Origin: Cyanobium sp. Cruz CV13-4-11
GTDB lineage: Bacteria; Cyanobacteriota; Cyanobacteriia; PCC-6307; Cyanobiaceae
Direction of reading: 5' to 3'
NCBI RefSeq assembly: GCF_024346055.1
Contig: NZ_JAGQCH010000004.1
Span: 124,001-188,000, forward strand
DNA: 64,000 nt
Of this stretch, positions 15,651 to 24,001 are shown piece by piece. The notes beneath the pieces are model-generated. The model was not told the DNA's origin, did not search any database, and worked only from the letters and a program-made list of their open reading frames with translations. Within the stretch, counting starts at the first letter, position 1; each line of letters begins with the position of its first letter. Both the position numbers and the translations under genes were made by a program.

Positions 15651-16403
15651 GTGTCCAGCCCCGCCGACCTCCTGCGAAGCGACGGCCGCCGCGCCGACGC
15701 CCTGCGCCCGGTGGGCCTGGAATGGGACCCGATGGGCTTCGCCCTCAGCTCGGTGTTCTTCTCGGCTGGCCGCACCCGCGTGCTCTGCAGCGTCTGCCTC
15801 GACCCGGAGGTGCCGCGCTGGCGGCGGGGCTCCGGCAGCGGCTGGCTCAGCGCCGAATACCGCCTGCTGCCGGCCTCCACCCCCAGCCGCCAGGGCCGCG
15901 AGCTGATGAAGCTCTCCGGCCGCACCCAGGAGATCCAGCGGCTGATCGGCCGCAGCCTGCGGGCCTCCCTCGACCTGGAGGCCCTCGGTGAGCGCACCCT
16001 GCTGGTCGACTGCGACGTGCTGCAGGCCGATGCCGGCACCCGCACCGCCTCGATCACCGGCGCCTGGGTGGCCCTGGCCGCCGCCCTGGAGCGCCTCCAG
16101 CAGCAGGGTGTGCTGGAGGCCTCGCCGTTGCGCCAGCAGGTGTCGGCCGTGTCGGTGGGCCTGGTGGACGGCGTGGCCCTGCTGGATCTGGATTACTCCG
16201 AGGATTCCCGCGCCGAGGTCGACCTCAACGTGGTGATGGACGAGCAGGGGCGGCTGCTGGAGATCCAGGGCACCGCCGAGGGCGCCCCCTTCCCCCGCTC
16301 CCGCCTCGATGCCCTGCTGGATCTGGCCGAACCGGGCCTGCGGACGTTGCAGGAGGCCCAGCGCCAGGCCCTGGCTGTGGCGCCAGGCACGACGACCGGT
16401 TAA
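15651..16403 (+). CDS. rph: ribonuclease PH
   Basis: A 250-residue phosphorolytic 3'-5' exoribonuclease that trims tRNA 3' ends. Motifs: [16 protein letters not shown] at the N-terminus, the nucleic-acid-binding [40 protein letters not shown] in the active site, and [20 protein letters not shown]. Length and order match the family. The start is GTG 15651, with the [14 protein letters not shown] opening typical of the family. It is transcribed away from cobO/dcd and ends four bases before a candidate NtcA-activated promoter for ntcA. Confidence 0.95.
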   Translation: MSSPADLLRSDGRRADALRPVGLEWDPMGFALSSVFFSAGRTRVLCSVCLDPEVPRWRRGSGSGWLSAEYRLLPASTPSRQGRELMKLSGRTQEIQRLIGRSLRASLDLEALGERTLLVDCDVLQADAGTRTASITGAWVALAAALERLQQQGVLEASPLRQQVSAVSVGLVDGVALLDLDYSEDSRAEVDLNVVMDEQGRLLEIQGTAEGAPFPRSRLDALLDLAEPGLRTLQEAQRQALAVAPGTTTG

Positions 16404-16406
16404 AGA

Positions 16407-16448
16407 GTGTCATTGGCTACACGGATCAGCCAGGCCGATCCATAGGTT
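16407..16448 (+). promoter_or_regulatory. candidate NtcA-activated promoter of ntcA
   Basis: GTG-N8-TAC at 16407-16420 differs at one position from the NtcA consensus GTA-N8-TAC. Twenty-two bases after it lies TAGGTT at 16443-16448, which fits the TA-N3-T -10 element at the canonical 22-23 base spacing of class II NtcA promoters. It is 22 bases upstream of the ntcA ATG, in a 67-base gap, which fits known autoregulation of ntcA. Confidence 0.6.
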
Positions 16449-16470
16449 CCTACCCACTCGCCACGCCTTG

Positions 16471-17211
16471 ATGGTCGGCGCCACGCGTGGCTTCAGCCGC
16501 TACCCCAGCAGCCCATCCAGCGGATCCCCCGGCTCTGTGACGCCCATGGGCGCACCGGGTGCGACCACCGTCACCCTGCTGGATGTGATCCGGGGCCTGG
16601 CCGGCAGCAGCGTTGAAACCATCGAGCGCGGTAAAACGATCTTCTTCCCAGGCGATCCCGCCGAGCGCGTCTACCTGCTGCGCCGCGGCGCCGTGCGCCT
16701 CTCGCGCGTCTACGAATCCGGCGAGGAGATCACCGTGGCCCTGCTGCGGGAGAACAGCCTCTTCGGGGTGCTCTCCCTGCTCACCGGCCAGCGTTCCGAC
16801 CGCTTTTATCACGCCATCGCCTTCACCCGGGTGGAGATGGTCACGGCCCCGGCCACCTCGGTGCGGCGCGCCATCGAGCAGGACGCCAGCGTTGGCCTGC
16901 TGTTGCTGCAGGGCCTCTCCTCCCGCATCCTCCAGACCGAAACCATGATCGAGACCCTCACCCACCGGGACATGTCCTCCCGGCTGGTGAGCTTCCTGCT
17001 CGTGCTCTGCCGCGACTTCGGCGTTCCCGGCAGCGAGGGGATCACCATCGACCTGCGCCTCTCCCACCAGGCCATCGCCGAGGCGATCGGCTCCACCCGC
17101 GTCACCATCACCCGCCTGCTGGGCGATCTGCGCAACGACGGTCTGGTCCAGATCGACCGCAAGAAGATCACCGTCTTCGACCCCATCGCCCTGGCCAAGC
17201 GGTTCAGCTGA
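16471..17211 (+). CDS. ntcA: global nitrogen regulator NtcA
   Basis: A 246-residue CRP-family activator that senses 2-oxoglutarate (and PipX) and turns on nitrogen-assimilation genes such as amt. The cNMP-binding-type domain is visible from [20 protein letters not shown] through [20 protein letters not shown], the long dimer helix at [20 protein letters not shown], and the C-terminal helix-turn-helix [20 protein letters not shown] followed by [19 protein letters not shown] 16471 gives the picocyanobacterial N-terminus with R-G-F-S-R-Y-P. A candidate NtcA site lies directly upstream. The helix-turn-helix is essentially identical to characterised NtcA proteins as I remember them. Confidence 0.97.
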   Translation: MVGATRGFSRYPSSPSSGSPGSVTPMGAPGATTVTLLDVIRGLAGSSVETIERGKTIFFPGDPAERVYLLRRGAVRLSRVYESGEEITVALLRENSLFGVLSLLTGQRSDRFYHAIAFTRVEMVTAPATSVRRAIEQDASVGLLLLQGLSSRILQTETMIETLTHRDMSSRLVSFLLVLCRDFGVPGSEGITIDLRLSHQAIAEAIGSTRVTITRLLGDLRNDGLVQIDRKKITVFDPIALAKRFS

Positions 17212-17270
17212 GATTCAGCTGATCGGGCGGCCCCTGCCGGGTGCCATGAGGCCACCGACAGGGATACTTG

Positions 17271-18545
17271 GTGCACCGCGAAGCCGAGGCGCAGAAGGTG
17301 TCGGGTTGGCTGCTGATCCTGGCCCTTCTGGTGCTCGGCGGAGTGCTCTCCACCCTGGGCGACCGGCTCGGCAGCCGTGTGGGCAAGGCGCGCCTCAGCC
17401 TGTTCAACCTGCGGCCCCGCAAGACGGCCGTGGTGATCACGGTGCTCACCGGCAGCCTGATCAGCGCCGTGTCGCTGGCCCTGATGCTGCTGGTGAGCGA
17501 ACGCCTGCGGGTGGGGCTCTTCGAGCTCGACCAGATCCAGGACCGCCTGCGTGACAGCCGCGCCGCCCTGCAGCGCAACAAGGGTGAACTGCAACGCACC
17601 CGGGGGGAGCTGGAACGCAGCCGCCTCGATCTCACCACCGCCGAACGCCGCCGTGACCAGGCCCTGGCCAGCCAGCGCCGGGCCCAGACCCAGCTGCTGG
17701 CCGCCGAGCGTCGCGTCGACACCCTGCGCCGTGAGCTGCAGCCCCTGCAGGCCGAGCGGGTCCGGCTGGAGGCCGAGCGGGCCCGGCTCACCAGGGAGGT
17801 GCGCGGCCGGGACGCGGACATCCGCCGCACCGAGACCGAACTGGCCAGCGTGCGCCGCCGCATCGCCGCCGGCGAGAAGGAACTCAAGGGCCTGGAAACC
17901 AATGTCATCGCCCTGCGCCGCGGAGATGTGGTGATCGCCAGCGGCCAGCCCCTGGCCACCGCCAAGGTGCTGCTGCAGCGTCCCGACCAGGCCAAGCAGG
18001 TGATCGACGCCCTGCTGCAGGAGTCGAACCGGGCGGCGTTCCAGCTGCTGCTGCCCGGCCAGCCCCCCAACCGCCAGATCCTGCTGGTGCCCCGCAGCGA
18101 CATCACCCGGCTCGAATCGCTGCTCGCCACCCCCGGCACCTGGGTGGTCAGCATCCGCTCGGCCGCCAACGTGCTGCGGGGCGAGGCCCAGGTGCTCGCC
18201 TTCCCCGACCTCCGCCCCAACCGCCAGGTGGTGGAACAGGGGGAGGTGCTCTCCCGCACCGCCCTCGAGCCCGACGTGCGCGAGCTCGACGCCGTGCGCA
18301 GCCGCCTCAACCTGCTGCTGGCCGCCGCCTACGCCAAGGCCCAGCGCCAGGGCACCCTGGCCAACGGCCTGCAGTTCGATGTCGCCAGCCTCAATGCCCT
18401 CGCCCGCGAGCTCAGCGAGCGGCCCGCCGGCGTCACCGCCAACCTCGAGGCGGTGGCCAGCCAGAACGCCGACACCCCCGACCCGATCAGCGTTGAAATG
18501 CGCTGGGTCCGCAAGGACGCCGCCACCCGACCGGGGCGGCCATGA
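17271..18545 (+). CDS. DUF3084 membrane protein with coiled coil
   Basis: A cyanobacterial family of about 420 residues. Two membrane helices near the N-terminus (WLLILALLVLGGVLSTLGDR and TAVVITVLTGSLISAVSLAL) flank a short basic loop; a long Arg/Glu-rich coiled coil follows at about residues 85-215, and a mixed globular domain (VVIASGQPLATAKVLLQRPD to PNRQILLVPRSDITRLESLL) fills the rest. A role at the membrane, perhaps as a scaffold, is plausible but unknown. Starts possible: TTG 17268, GTG 17271 or GTG 17298 (V-S-G-W). The stop overlaps the YqgF-like ATG by 4 bases. Confidence 0.85.
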   Translation: MHREAEAQKVSGWLLILALLVLGGVLSTLGDRLGSRVGKARLSLFNLRPRKTAVVITVLTGSLISAVSLALMLLVSERLRVGLFELDQIQDRLRDSRAALQRNKGELQRTRGELERSRLDLTTAERRRDQALASQRRAQTQLLAAERRVDTLRRELQPLQAERVRLEAERARLTREVRGRDADIRRTETELASVRRRIAAGEKELKGLETNVIALRRGDVVIASGQPLATAKVLLQRPDQAKQVIDALLQESNRAAFQLLLPGQPPNRQILLVPRSDITRLESLLATPGTWVVSIRSAANVLRGEAQVLAFPDLRPNRQVVEQGEVLSRTALEPDVRELDAVRSRLNLLLAAAYAKAQRQGTLANGLQFDVASLNALARELSERPAGVTANLEAVASQNADTPDPISVEMRWVRKDAATRPGRP

Positions 18546-18979
18546 CCACGGCGGTGCCGGCCCCTGGCCCCCTGGCCGGCCTCGATCCCGGCCGCAGCAA
18601 GTGCGGCCTGGTGCTCACCGATCCCGAACGCCGCGAGATCCGCCAGGCCCTGGTGTTGCCCCCCGAAGCGGCCTGGGAGCACCTGCAGCACTGGCACCGC
18701 CACCAGGTCCTGGCCGCTGTGGTGATCGGCGACGGCACCGGCAGCGGCCCCTGGCGGCGGCGCCTGGAGCCCCTGCTGCCGGTGGAGCTGGTGGATGAGC
18801 GCGGCACCACCCTGGCGGCGCGGCGGCGCTACTGGCAGCTGTTCCCCGCCAGGGGCTGGCGCCAGCTGCTGCCCCTGGGCCTGCGCCAGCCCCCGCGCGA
18901 CTGGGACGACGTGGTGGCCCAGCTGCTGCTGGAGCGCCGGCTGGGGCGGGATCTGATCAGAACAACGCCCGCACCGTGA
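18542..18979 (+). CDS. YqgF/RuvX-like RNase H-fold nuclease
   Basis: A 145-residue protein of the YqgF family, in which bacterial members process the ends of 16S rRNA precursors or resolve nucleic-acid junctions. The RNase H-type acidic residues can be seen: Asp in AGLDPGRSKCGLVLTD, Glu in ELVDERGTTLAARRRYW, and Asp in PRDWDDVVAQLLLERRL. This is the divergent cyanobacterial branch that stands next to DUF3084 rather than the canonical RuvX. It overlaps DUF3084 by 4 bases at its start and the convergent DUF3146 gene by 23 bases at its end. Confidence 0.8.
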   Translation: MTTAVPAPGPLAGLDPGRSKCGLVLTDPERREIRQALVLPPEAAWEHLQHWHRHQVLAAVVIGDGTGSGPWRRRLEPLLPVELVDERGTTLAARRRYWQLFPARGWRQLLPLGLRQPPRDWDDVVAQLLLERRLGRDLIRTTPAP

Positions 18980-19214
18980 AGACGTAGTCGCCGCCCGGTT
19001 CGAGCTGGTAGTCGGCCTTGAGCAGGAAGCGCAGCAGGGCGTCCTGGATCAGGGCCCGTCCCAGGGAGGGCTCCACCTGCAGCTCGCCCCGATCAAAGGC
19101 CCAGCGGAACCGCCACTGGAACCCACCGGCGCTGATCTCCCCCTCCAGCAGGCAGGGGCTGAAGCTCTGGCGCAGCACCCGCAGCTGTGCGGTGGTGGCG
19201 GGTAGGCGACTCAC
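18957..19214 (-). CDS. DUF3146 protein
   Basis: An 85-residue protein matching the cyanobacteria-specific DUF3146 family: LRQSFSPCLLEGEISAGGFQ, then W-R-F-R-W-A-F-D-R-G-E-L-Q-V-E-P-S-L-G-R-A-L and a closing FLLKADYQLEPGGDYVFTVR. It has no signal or membrane segment. Function is unknown. It converges on and overlaps the YqgF-like gene and lies 42 bases upstream of the pth start-side neighbourhood on the same strand as pth, but the order (DUF3146 after pth) suggests it may be read through from the psbH-tatA-pth unit. Confidence 0.8.
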   Translation of the reverse strand: MSRLPATTAQLRVLRQSFSPCLLEGEISAGGFQWRFRWAFDRGELQVEPSLGRALIQDALLRFLLKADYQLEPGGDYVFTVRALF

Positions 19215-19256
19215 AGGAAGCGGGGGGCGGGGCGCCGTCGGTGTCGATCGATGCTC

Positions 19257-19865
19257 TCAGGATGGCGGTGGATCGGGGCGAAAACTGTTCAAGCGGTTGG
19301 CGGCCCGCTCCAGGCCAACCCGGCGGATCAGGTCGATGCCCGCCTCCACCTCCGCCAGCACCGTGTCCAGCACGGGCCGATCGGCGGCGGAGAACTTGCC
19401 AAGCACGTGCGACACCGTGCGGGCCCGGCGCTCCTCGGGCGTCTCGCCGGGGGCACCGATGCCGATGCGCAACCGGGCGAAGGACTCGCTGCCCAGGTGG
19501 GCGATCGTGCTGCGCAGGCCATTGTGGCCGCCGGCCCCGCCCGAGGCCCGCACCCGCAGGCGCCCCAGGGGCAGGTCCATGTCGTCCACCAGCACGAGCA
19601 TCTGGGCGGGCTCGAGCCGGAACCAGTCGAGGGCGGCGCGGATCGAGCGGCCGCTGTCGTTCATGAAGGTCTGGGGCATCAGCAGCCGCAGCCGCTTGTC
19701 TCCCTGACCGGTCTCGGCCAGCAGCCCGTGCAGCCGGCCCTGGTTGCGGAAGCTGGAGCCACCGGCGCGGGCCAACCGCTCCAGCACCATGAAGCCGACG
19801 TTGTGGCGGGTGTCGACGTAGCGGGGGCCGGGATTGCCCAAGCCCACCAGCAATTGCAGATCCAA
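19257..19865 (-). CDS. pth: peptidyl-tRNA hydrolase
   Basis: A 202-residue enzyme that cleaves peptidyl-tRNA released during translation. Family motifs in order: LLVGLGNPGPRYVDTRHNVG with the catalytic His in the H-N-V-G-F segment, LLMPQTFMNDSGRSIRAALD, VLVDDMDLPLGRLRVRASGG, GGHNGLRSTIAHLGSESFAR with the second conserved Asn, and FSAADRPVLDTVLAEVEAGI. The only start close to the conserved N-terminus is TTG 19865 (M-D-L-Q-L-L-V-G-L-G-N); no ATG or GTG is available. It lies 13 bases downstream of tatA and is likely in a psbH-tatA-pth transcript. Confidence 0.95.
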   Translation of the reverse strand: MDLQLLVGLGNPGPRYVDTRHNVGFMVLERLARAGGSSFRNQGRLHGLLAETGQGDKRLRLLMPQTFMNDSGRSIRAALDWFRLEPAQMLVLVDDMDLPLGRLRVRASGGAGGHNGLRSTIAHLGSESFARLRIGIGAPGETPEERRARTVSHVLGKFSAADRPVLDTVLAEVEAGIDLIRRVGLERAANRLNSFRPDPPPS

Positions 19866-19878
19866 CGGATGGCCGCCC

Positions 19879-20157
19879 TCAGCTGGAGGGCCCGGCACTC
19901 TCCTCAACCACCGCCGCCGGCGCTGAAGCGTCAGCCGCCGGCGGAATGGCGGCGGGGGGGCCGGAGATGTCGATGGACTGGTCGGTACCCACGGCCGTGC
20001 GGAACTCCTTCTCAAACTCCTGCGAGGCCGACTGGAAGCCGCGCAGGGTGCGCCCCAGGGTCTTGCCGAGCTCGGGCAGGCGCTTGGGTCCGAAGACCAG
20101 CAGTCCGATGGCGGCGATCACCGCCATCTCGGGCAGACCGATGCCGAAGATGTTCAT
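19879..20157 (-). CDS. tatA: TatA/E-type twin-arginine translocase subunit
   Basis: A 92-residue protein with the TatA layout: a short N-terminal membrane helix (FGIGLPEMAVIAAIGLLVFG), the F-G-P-K-R-L-P-E-L-G hinge, an amphipathic helix (KTLGRTLRGFQSASQEFEKE) and a disordered Pro/Ala-rich tail. TatA oligomers form the passage for folded proteins, such as cofactor-loaded electron carriers, across the thylakoid or plasma membrane. ATG 20157 precedes the helix directly. It sits between psbH (19 bases upstream) and pth, an arrangement I recall from marine Synechococcus. Confidence 0.93.
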   Translation of the reverse strand: MNIFGIGLPEMAVIAAIGLLVFGPKRLPELGKTLGRTLRGFQSASQEFEKEFRTAVGTDQSIDISGPPAAIPPAADASAPAAVVEESAGPSS

Positions 20158-20176
20158 GGACAGGGGGCGAGAGGAA

Positions 20177-20377
20177 TCAGCCGACGCCGTTCCAGTTGAC
20201 GTTGATGCCCTCAAGAAGGAGGGACTTGTTGTACAGCTGCAGGATCACCAGCAGGAACACCAGGAAGAGCAGCATGGCCACGCCCATCACAGGGGTGGTG
20301 CCCCAGCCGGGCACCACCTTGCCGTATTCGGAATTCAGGGGGCGCAGCAGGTCTCCCAGACGGGTGCGTTGGGCCAT
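20177..20377 (-). CDS. psbH: photosystem II protein PsbH
   Basis: A 66-residue single-helix protein of the PSII core. The N-terminal [20 protein letters not shown] and [10 protein letters not shown] segments precede the membrane helix ([20 protein letters not shown]), ending in a short lumenal tail. PsbH stabilises the CP47 side and the QA/QB region. As in other cyanobacteria the N-terminal phosphorylated extension of plants is missing. It is first in the leftward psbH-tatA-pth unit and divergent from psbN, with 127 bases between the two starts. Confidence 0.97.
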   Translation of the reverse strand: MAQRTRLGDLLRPLNSEYGKVVPGWGTTPVMGVAMLLFLVFLLVILQLYNKSLLLEGINVNWNGVG

Positions 20378-20504
20378 GGCAGCTCGGACCTCTCGGGCAC
20401 GGGATCGCGGTGCTTACTGTAAGGGTCTTGCCGGCCGCACCGAGATGGGCTGTCGAGAGTTGTGACGCAAACCTCGCGTCTCCTGCCCCGCCTGAGAGCT
20501 CCCC

Positions 20505-20654
20505 ATGGATCCCGCCGCCAGCACGTCCCCCGCCCTCTCCGTGGCCCTCACGGTGCTCGCGGTGCTGCTGGCCCTCACCGGTTTCGGCGTGTACACCGCC
20601 TTCGGCCCCCCCTCCAAGGGCCTCACCGATCCCTTCGACGATCACGAGGACTGA
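20505..20654 (+). CDS. psbN: PSII assembly protein PsbN
   Basis: A 49-residue protein with a single hydrophobic helix ([20 protein letters not shown]) followed by the diagnostic Y-T-A-F-G-P-P-S-K[11 protein letters not shown] C-terminus. PsbN acts in early PSII assembly and repair and is not a stable subunit. It is encoded opposite to psbH, the usual arrangement. Its last 13 bases overlap the 3' end of the convergent mannosidase gene. Confidence 0.96.
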   Translation: MDPAASTSPALSVALTVLAVLLALTGFGVYTAFGPPSKGLTDPFDDHED

Positions 20655-23611
20655 GCCGCCGCGACCTTCTGCAGCGTCCAGTGCCCCAGTTGCCAGGGGG
20701 TCAGCTGCAGCGGATCGCTTCCGTCGGCGAGGGCCAGCCTCTGGCCCAGGCCGTCGCAGCGCTCCAGCACGGTCCAGTCGGGGCCGATCGAGAGGCGGCG
20801 TCGGCAGGGCCCGAGGTTCTGCACGCTGAGCAGCGCCTGCCCCGCCCCCCCCTGGGCGCCTGCCGCCGGCAGCGGCCGCAGGGCCACCAGCTGCAGATCG
20901 TCGCCGAGCGAAGGGAAGAGTGTTTGGGTCGGCGCGGCTGAGCCCTCCGCCGTCGGCACCGGCCGGCACCACAGCGGTTCCCGCAGCCGGGTGGCCTGCT
21001 GGGGCGCGGCGGCGGCCCGCCAGCCACCGGGGCAGGGCAGCAGGGCCAGCCGCTGCCGCTGCCAGCCGTTGTCGGCGCCGGGATCGGGCCAGGTGGGACC
21101 CCGCAGCAGCGACATCCCCAGGCTCTCCGCCGTTGCCGACACCCCCTGGGGGCCGTCGAGCAGCACCGCCAGGCCATCGCCGCGGCCTGGCCCCACCGCG
21201 GCCAGCCAGCTGATGGCGCTCACCTCCCAGCGGGCCCGCTCCCGGGCGGTGCGGGCCGTGGCCGGGCGCTCGATCACCCCGCCGGAGCTGTCGGCGGCCC
21301 AGCGGCAGGCCGGCGCGGCCAGGGGAATCTCCAGCCGCAGCAGCTCATGGCGTTGCTGCCACTGGATGCTCAACACCAGCTCCAGCCAGGGGCTGCCCGC
21401 CAGCAGGCGACCGTCGAGGCGCACCGAACTCTCGCCGCAGCGGCCGCGCCAGACGAAGCGGCCACACAGCGGCCCCGTCTCCAGCCATTGCGGCGCCCCC
21501 TGCCAGCGCCACGCCAGCGGGTGCTGGCGGTAGTCAGCCGCCAGGTCCCAGGCATCCCAGAACTCCCCGCGGTCGCGCCAGCGGCACCAGGCCAGCGGCC
21601 TCGCCAGCTGGGGCGTACCGGCCCCATCGAACAGTTGCTCCACCCCCTGCGGGCCGATCAGCGCCGAAACCAGACCGTTGCCCAGGTGCCAGTGGTCCGG
21701 CCCGCCGCCGGCGACCCGTTCCAGCCGCACCGCCGCTGCCACGGGCCAGGCCGCCTCGATGCCGGTGCTGGGTATGGTGCTGGCGCCGGTGTCCTGGCGC
21801 CGCAGGCGTTGCACCGCCACCCCTTCGATGCCGGGGATCTGCAGCCACTGGCCGCCGCCGGGGGCCGGCTGCCCGATCAGGCGCCGTTCGCCGTCCGTCC
21901 CTGACAGCCACCAGTCGCCCGCCGGCAGCCGCAGGGTGCGGGGCTGGGCCGGCAGTGGCTGGAGCTGCAGGGCGCACCAGGCGTCCGCAGCCCCGGCTGG
22001 CGCCCCCCCGGCCAGGCCCCGCCCCAGGGCCCGGTCGCGGCGACGGGCGGCCCGGCGGCGGGCGCCCCGCCACTCCGGTTCGGCCTGCTCAAACACCTCC
22101 GGGATCGATGTGCCCGGCAGGATGTCGTGGAACTGCTGGAACAGCAGGCGGCGCCAATCGCCCTCGGCGGCCTCAGCGGCCTCGGCCGGCAGGGCGAACA
22201 GTGCCGCGGCCAGATCCGCCTCCCGCAGCAGCCGCTCCAGGGTCCGGTTGTGGCGCTTCTGGTCCGGGCGGCTGGTGGCACAGCCACGGTGCAGCTCCAG
22301 ATAGAGCTCGTCGCGCCACACCGGCAGCTGGCCCGCCAGGGACTCCAGCGGCTCCAGGTAGGCCCGCAGGGTGCCGTGCCGCTGGCCGGCGGCCACCGGC
22401 TGGTCCTGCCAGAGCTCCAGCTGCTCCAGCATCTCGGCGGTGGGTCCGCCGCCGTGGTCTCCCACCCCCGGCAGCCAGAGGGCGTCGGCGCAGCCGCTGA
22501 CCTGCTGCCACTGCAGCCGGTAGCGCTCCATCGCCACCGGATCGCCGTCGGTGCCGATCGGCGCCGTCATCAGGGCCAGCACCTCGGCGCCACAGCGGCT
22601 GCGCCAGCGGAACAGCCGGTGGGGGAAGGGATTGGTGGCGTTCCAGGCCAGCTTGTGGGTACAGAACCAGCGCACCCCGGTGGCGGCCGCCACCGCCGGC
22701 AGACCGGCCGCGAAGCCGAAGCTGTCCGGCAACCAGGCCAGCCGGTGACTCCACTCCGGGAAGGCGCGCTGGCTGTAGTGCTGGCCCTCCTGGAACTGGC
22801 GCAACAGCGAGGCGGTGGAGAGCAGCACGCAGTCGCTTTCCACCCACGGGCCGTTGATGGGTTCGAAGCGGCCCGCCACCATGGCCCGGCGGACCCGGGC
22901 GAAAAGGGCCGGCCGGTGGCGCTCCAGCCAGGCGTAGAGGGCCGGGGTGGAATGGCCGAAATGGAGCGTGTCGAAGCGCTCCATCAGGTCGAGGGCCGAG
23001 GCGAAGGTACGCTCCGCCGCCTGCCAGGTGTCGGCCACCGGCCACAGCCAGGCCAGGTCGAGGTGGGCATGGCCGAGCACCTGCAGCAACCCCTCCCCCG
23101 GGGCCTCCCCATGGCCATGGGCGCGGCGCAGTTCGCGCAGCTCAGCAGCGGTGGCCGCCAGCAGGCCCAGGGGATCGGCCGGCTCCAGCGGCTCGAGCTC
23201 GATCCGGCTGGTGATCAGGGCACCGTCATCGTGAACAGGGCTGCGCAGCCGCAGCTCCAGATCCAGGACCTCCCCCTGCCACCAGCGCTCGGGCAGGGGC
23301 CAGCGGCAGGCGGTGTCGAACAGATCGCCGCTGTGGACCCGCTGCCCATCGACCCACAGCTCGGCCCGGTCGGCCCACCAGGACAGCACCAGCCGGGCCC
23401 GGGCGCCGGCCGCCAGGGGCCGCCAGGGCTCCGGGCAGGGACAGGACAGGTGCAGCCGGCGCCACTGGCCGCCCCGCGGCCAGATGATCAGGCCCCGGGC
23501 CGCCCAGTCGGGGCGGTGGCGGCGTCCCCACGCCTCCCCGAGGGCCGTACCGCTGCCGCCCCCGGGCTGGAGGCCCTGCCAGAGCGGTTGGAGATCCAGG
23601 GGCCGGGGCAT
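20642..23611 (-). CDS. GH38 alpha-mannosidase
   Basis: A 989-residue glycosidase. The GH38 catalytic domain shows the zinc motif [11 protein letters not shown], a nucleophile region [56 protein letters not shown], and the late [21 protein letters not shown]-terminal beta-sandwich domains follow. An N-terminal domain of about 150 residues ([12 protein letters not shown]) resembles the carbohydrate-handling front part found in bacterial cytosolic alpha-mannosidases. No signal peptide is seen, so it may act inside the cell on mannosides released from polymers or glycosylated compounds. It lies between psbN and psbI, both on the other strand, and overlaps psbN. Confidence 0.93.
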   Translation of the reverse strand: MPRPLDLQPLWQGLQPGGGSGTALGEAWGRRHRPDWAARGLIIWPRGGQWRRLHLSCPCPEPWRPLAAGARARLVLSWWADRAELWVDGQRVHSGDLFDTACRWPLPERWWQGEVLDLELRLRSPVHDDGALITSRIELEPLEPADPLGLLAATAAELRELRRAHGHGEAPGEGLLQVLGHAHLDLAWLWPVADTWQAAERTFASALDLMERFDTLHFGHSTPALYAWLERHRPALFARVRRAMVAGRFEPINGPWVESDCVLLSTASLLRQFQEGQHYSQRAFPEWSHRLAWLPDSFGFAAGLPAVAAATGVRWFCTHKLAWNATNPFPHRLFRWRSRCGAEVLALMTAPIGTDGDPVAMERYRLQWQQVSGCADALWLPGVGDHGGGPTAEMLEQLELWQDQPVAAGQRHGTLRAYLEPLESLAGQLPVWRDELYLELHRGCATSRPDQKRHNRTLERLLREADLAAALFALPAEAAEAAEGDWRRLLFQQFHDILPGTSIPEVFEQAEPEWRGARRRAARRRDRALGRGLAGGAPAGAADAWCALQLQPLPAQPRTLRLPAGDWWLSGTDGERRLIGQPAPGGGQWLQIPGIEGVAVQRLRRQDTGASTIPSTGIEAAWPVAAAVRLERVAGGGPDHWHLGNGLVSALIGPQGVEQLFDGAGTPQLARPLAWCRWRDRGEFWDAWDLAADYRQHPLAWRWQGAPQWLETGPLCGRFVWRGRCGESSVRLDGRLLAGSPWLELVLSIQWQQRHELLRLEIPLAAPACRWAADSSGGVIERPATARTARERARWEVSAISWLAAVGPGRGDGLAVLLDGPQGVSATAESLGMSLLRGPTWPDPGADNGWQRQRLALLPCPGGWRAAAAPQQATRLREPLWCRPVPTAEGSAAPTQTLFPSLGDDLQLVALRPLPAAGAQGGAGQALLSVQNLGPCRRRLSIGPDWTVLERCDGLGQRLALADGSDPLQLTPWQLGHWTLQKVAAAQSS

Positions 23612-23773
23612 GGGGAACGTGACCGAAACGTTTCAATCGGAGCCGGTTGCGCCTGCCAAACGGCATCGGACAGGCTGGATGGTCAACCACCACCCATAAG
23701 ATGATGCGGCTGCCGAGGGGTCATTGAGACCCGTACCGGCGCCCGTCACTCCCTGTCACCCGCCGGACAGACC

Positions 23774-23893
23774 ATGCTCGCTCTCAAGATCTCGGTTTAC
23801 TCCGTCGTCTTCTTCTTCATCGGGATCTTCGTCTTCGGCTTCCTGGCCAGCGATCCCACCCGCTCCCCCAGCCGCAAGGACCTGGAGGACTGA
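23774..23893 (+). CDS. psbI: photosystem II reaction centre protein PsbI
   Basis: A 39-residue protein beginning M-L-A-L-K-I-S-V-Y with one membrane helix ([20 protein letters not shown]) and the charged S-P-S-R-K-D-L-E-D tail typical of PsbI. It binds next to D1 early in PSII assembly. Too short for many automatic gene calls. It is preceded by a 160-base gap after the mannosidase start and followed about 110 bases later by the DUF3769 gene on the same strand. Confidence 0.97.
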   Translation: MLALKISVYSVVFFFIGIFVFGFLASDPTRSPSRKDLED

Positions 23894-24001
23894 TTCCTGC
23901 GGCGCCACGCGCCACCCGTCCGGACAACCGGACCGCTGCGGGGATAGGCCCCGAACTCCCATGGCAGGATCGGCCGCGTCCTAGCCGCCCATCCGCTACC
24001 T

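Noticed and set aside
22127-23704. A long plus-strand frame opposite the GH38 gene
   Set aside because: It is a composition shadow of the mannosidase gene; no family motif is visible, while GH38 motifs are complete on the minus strand.
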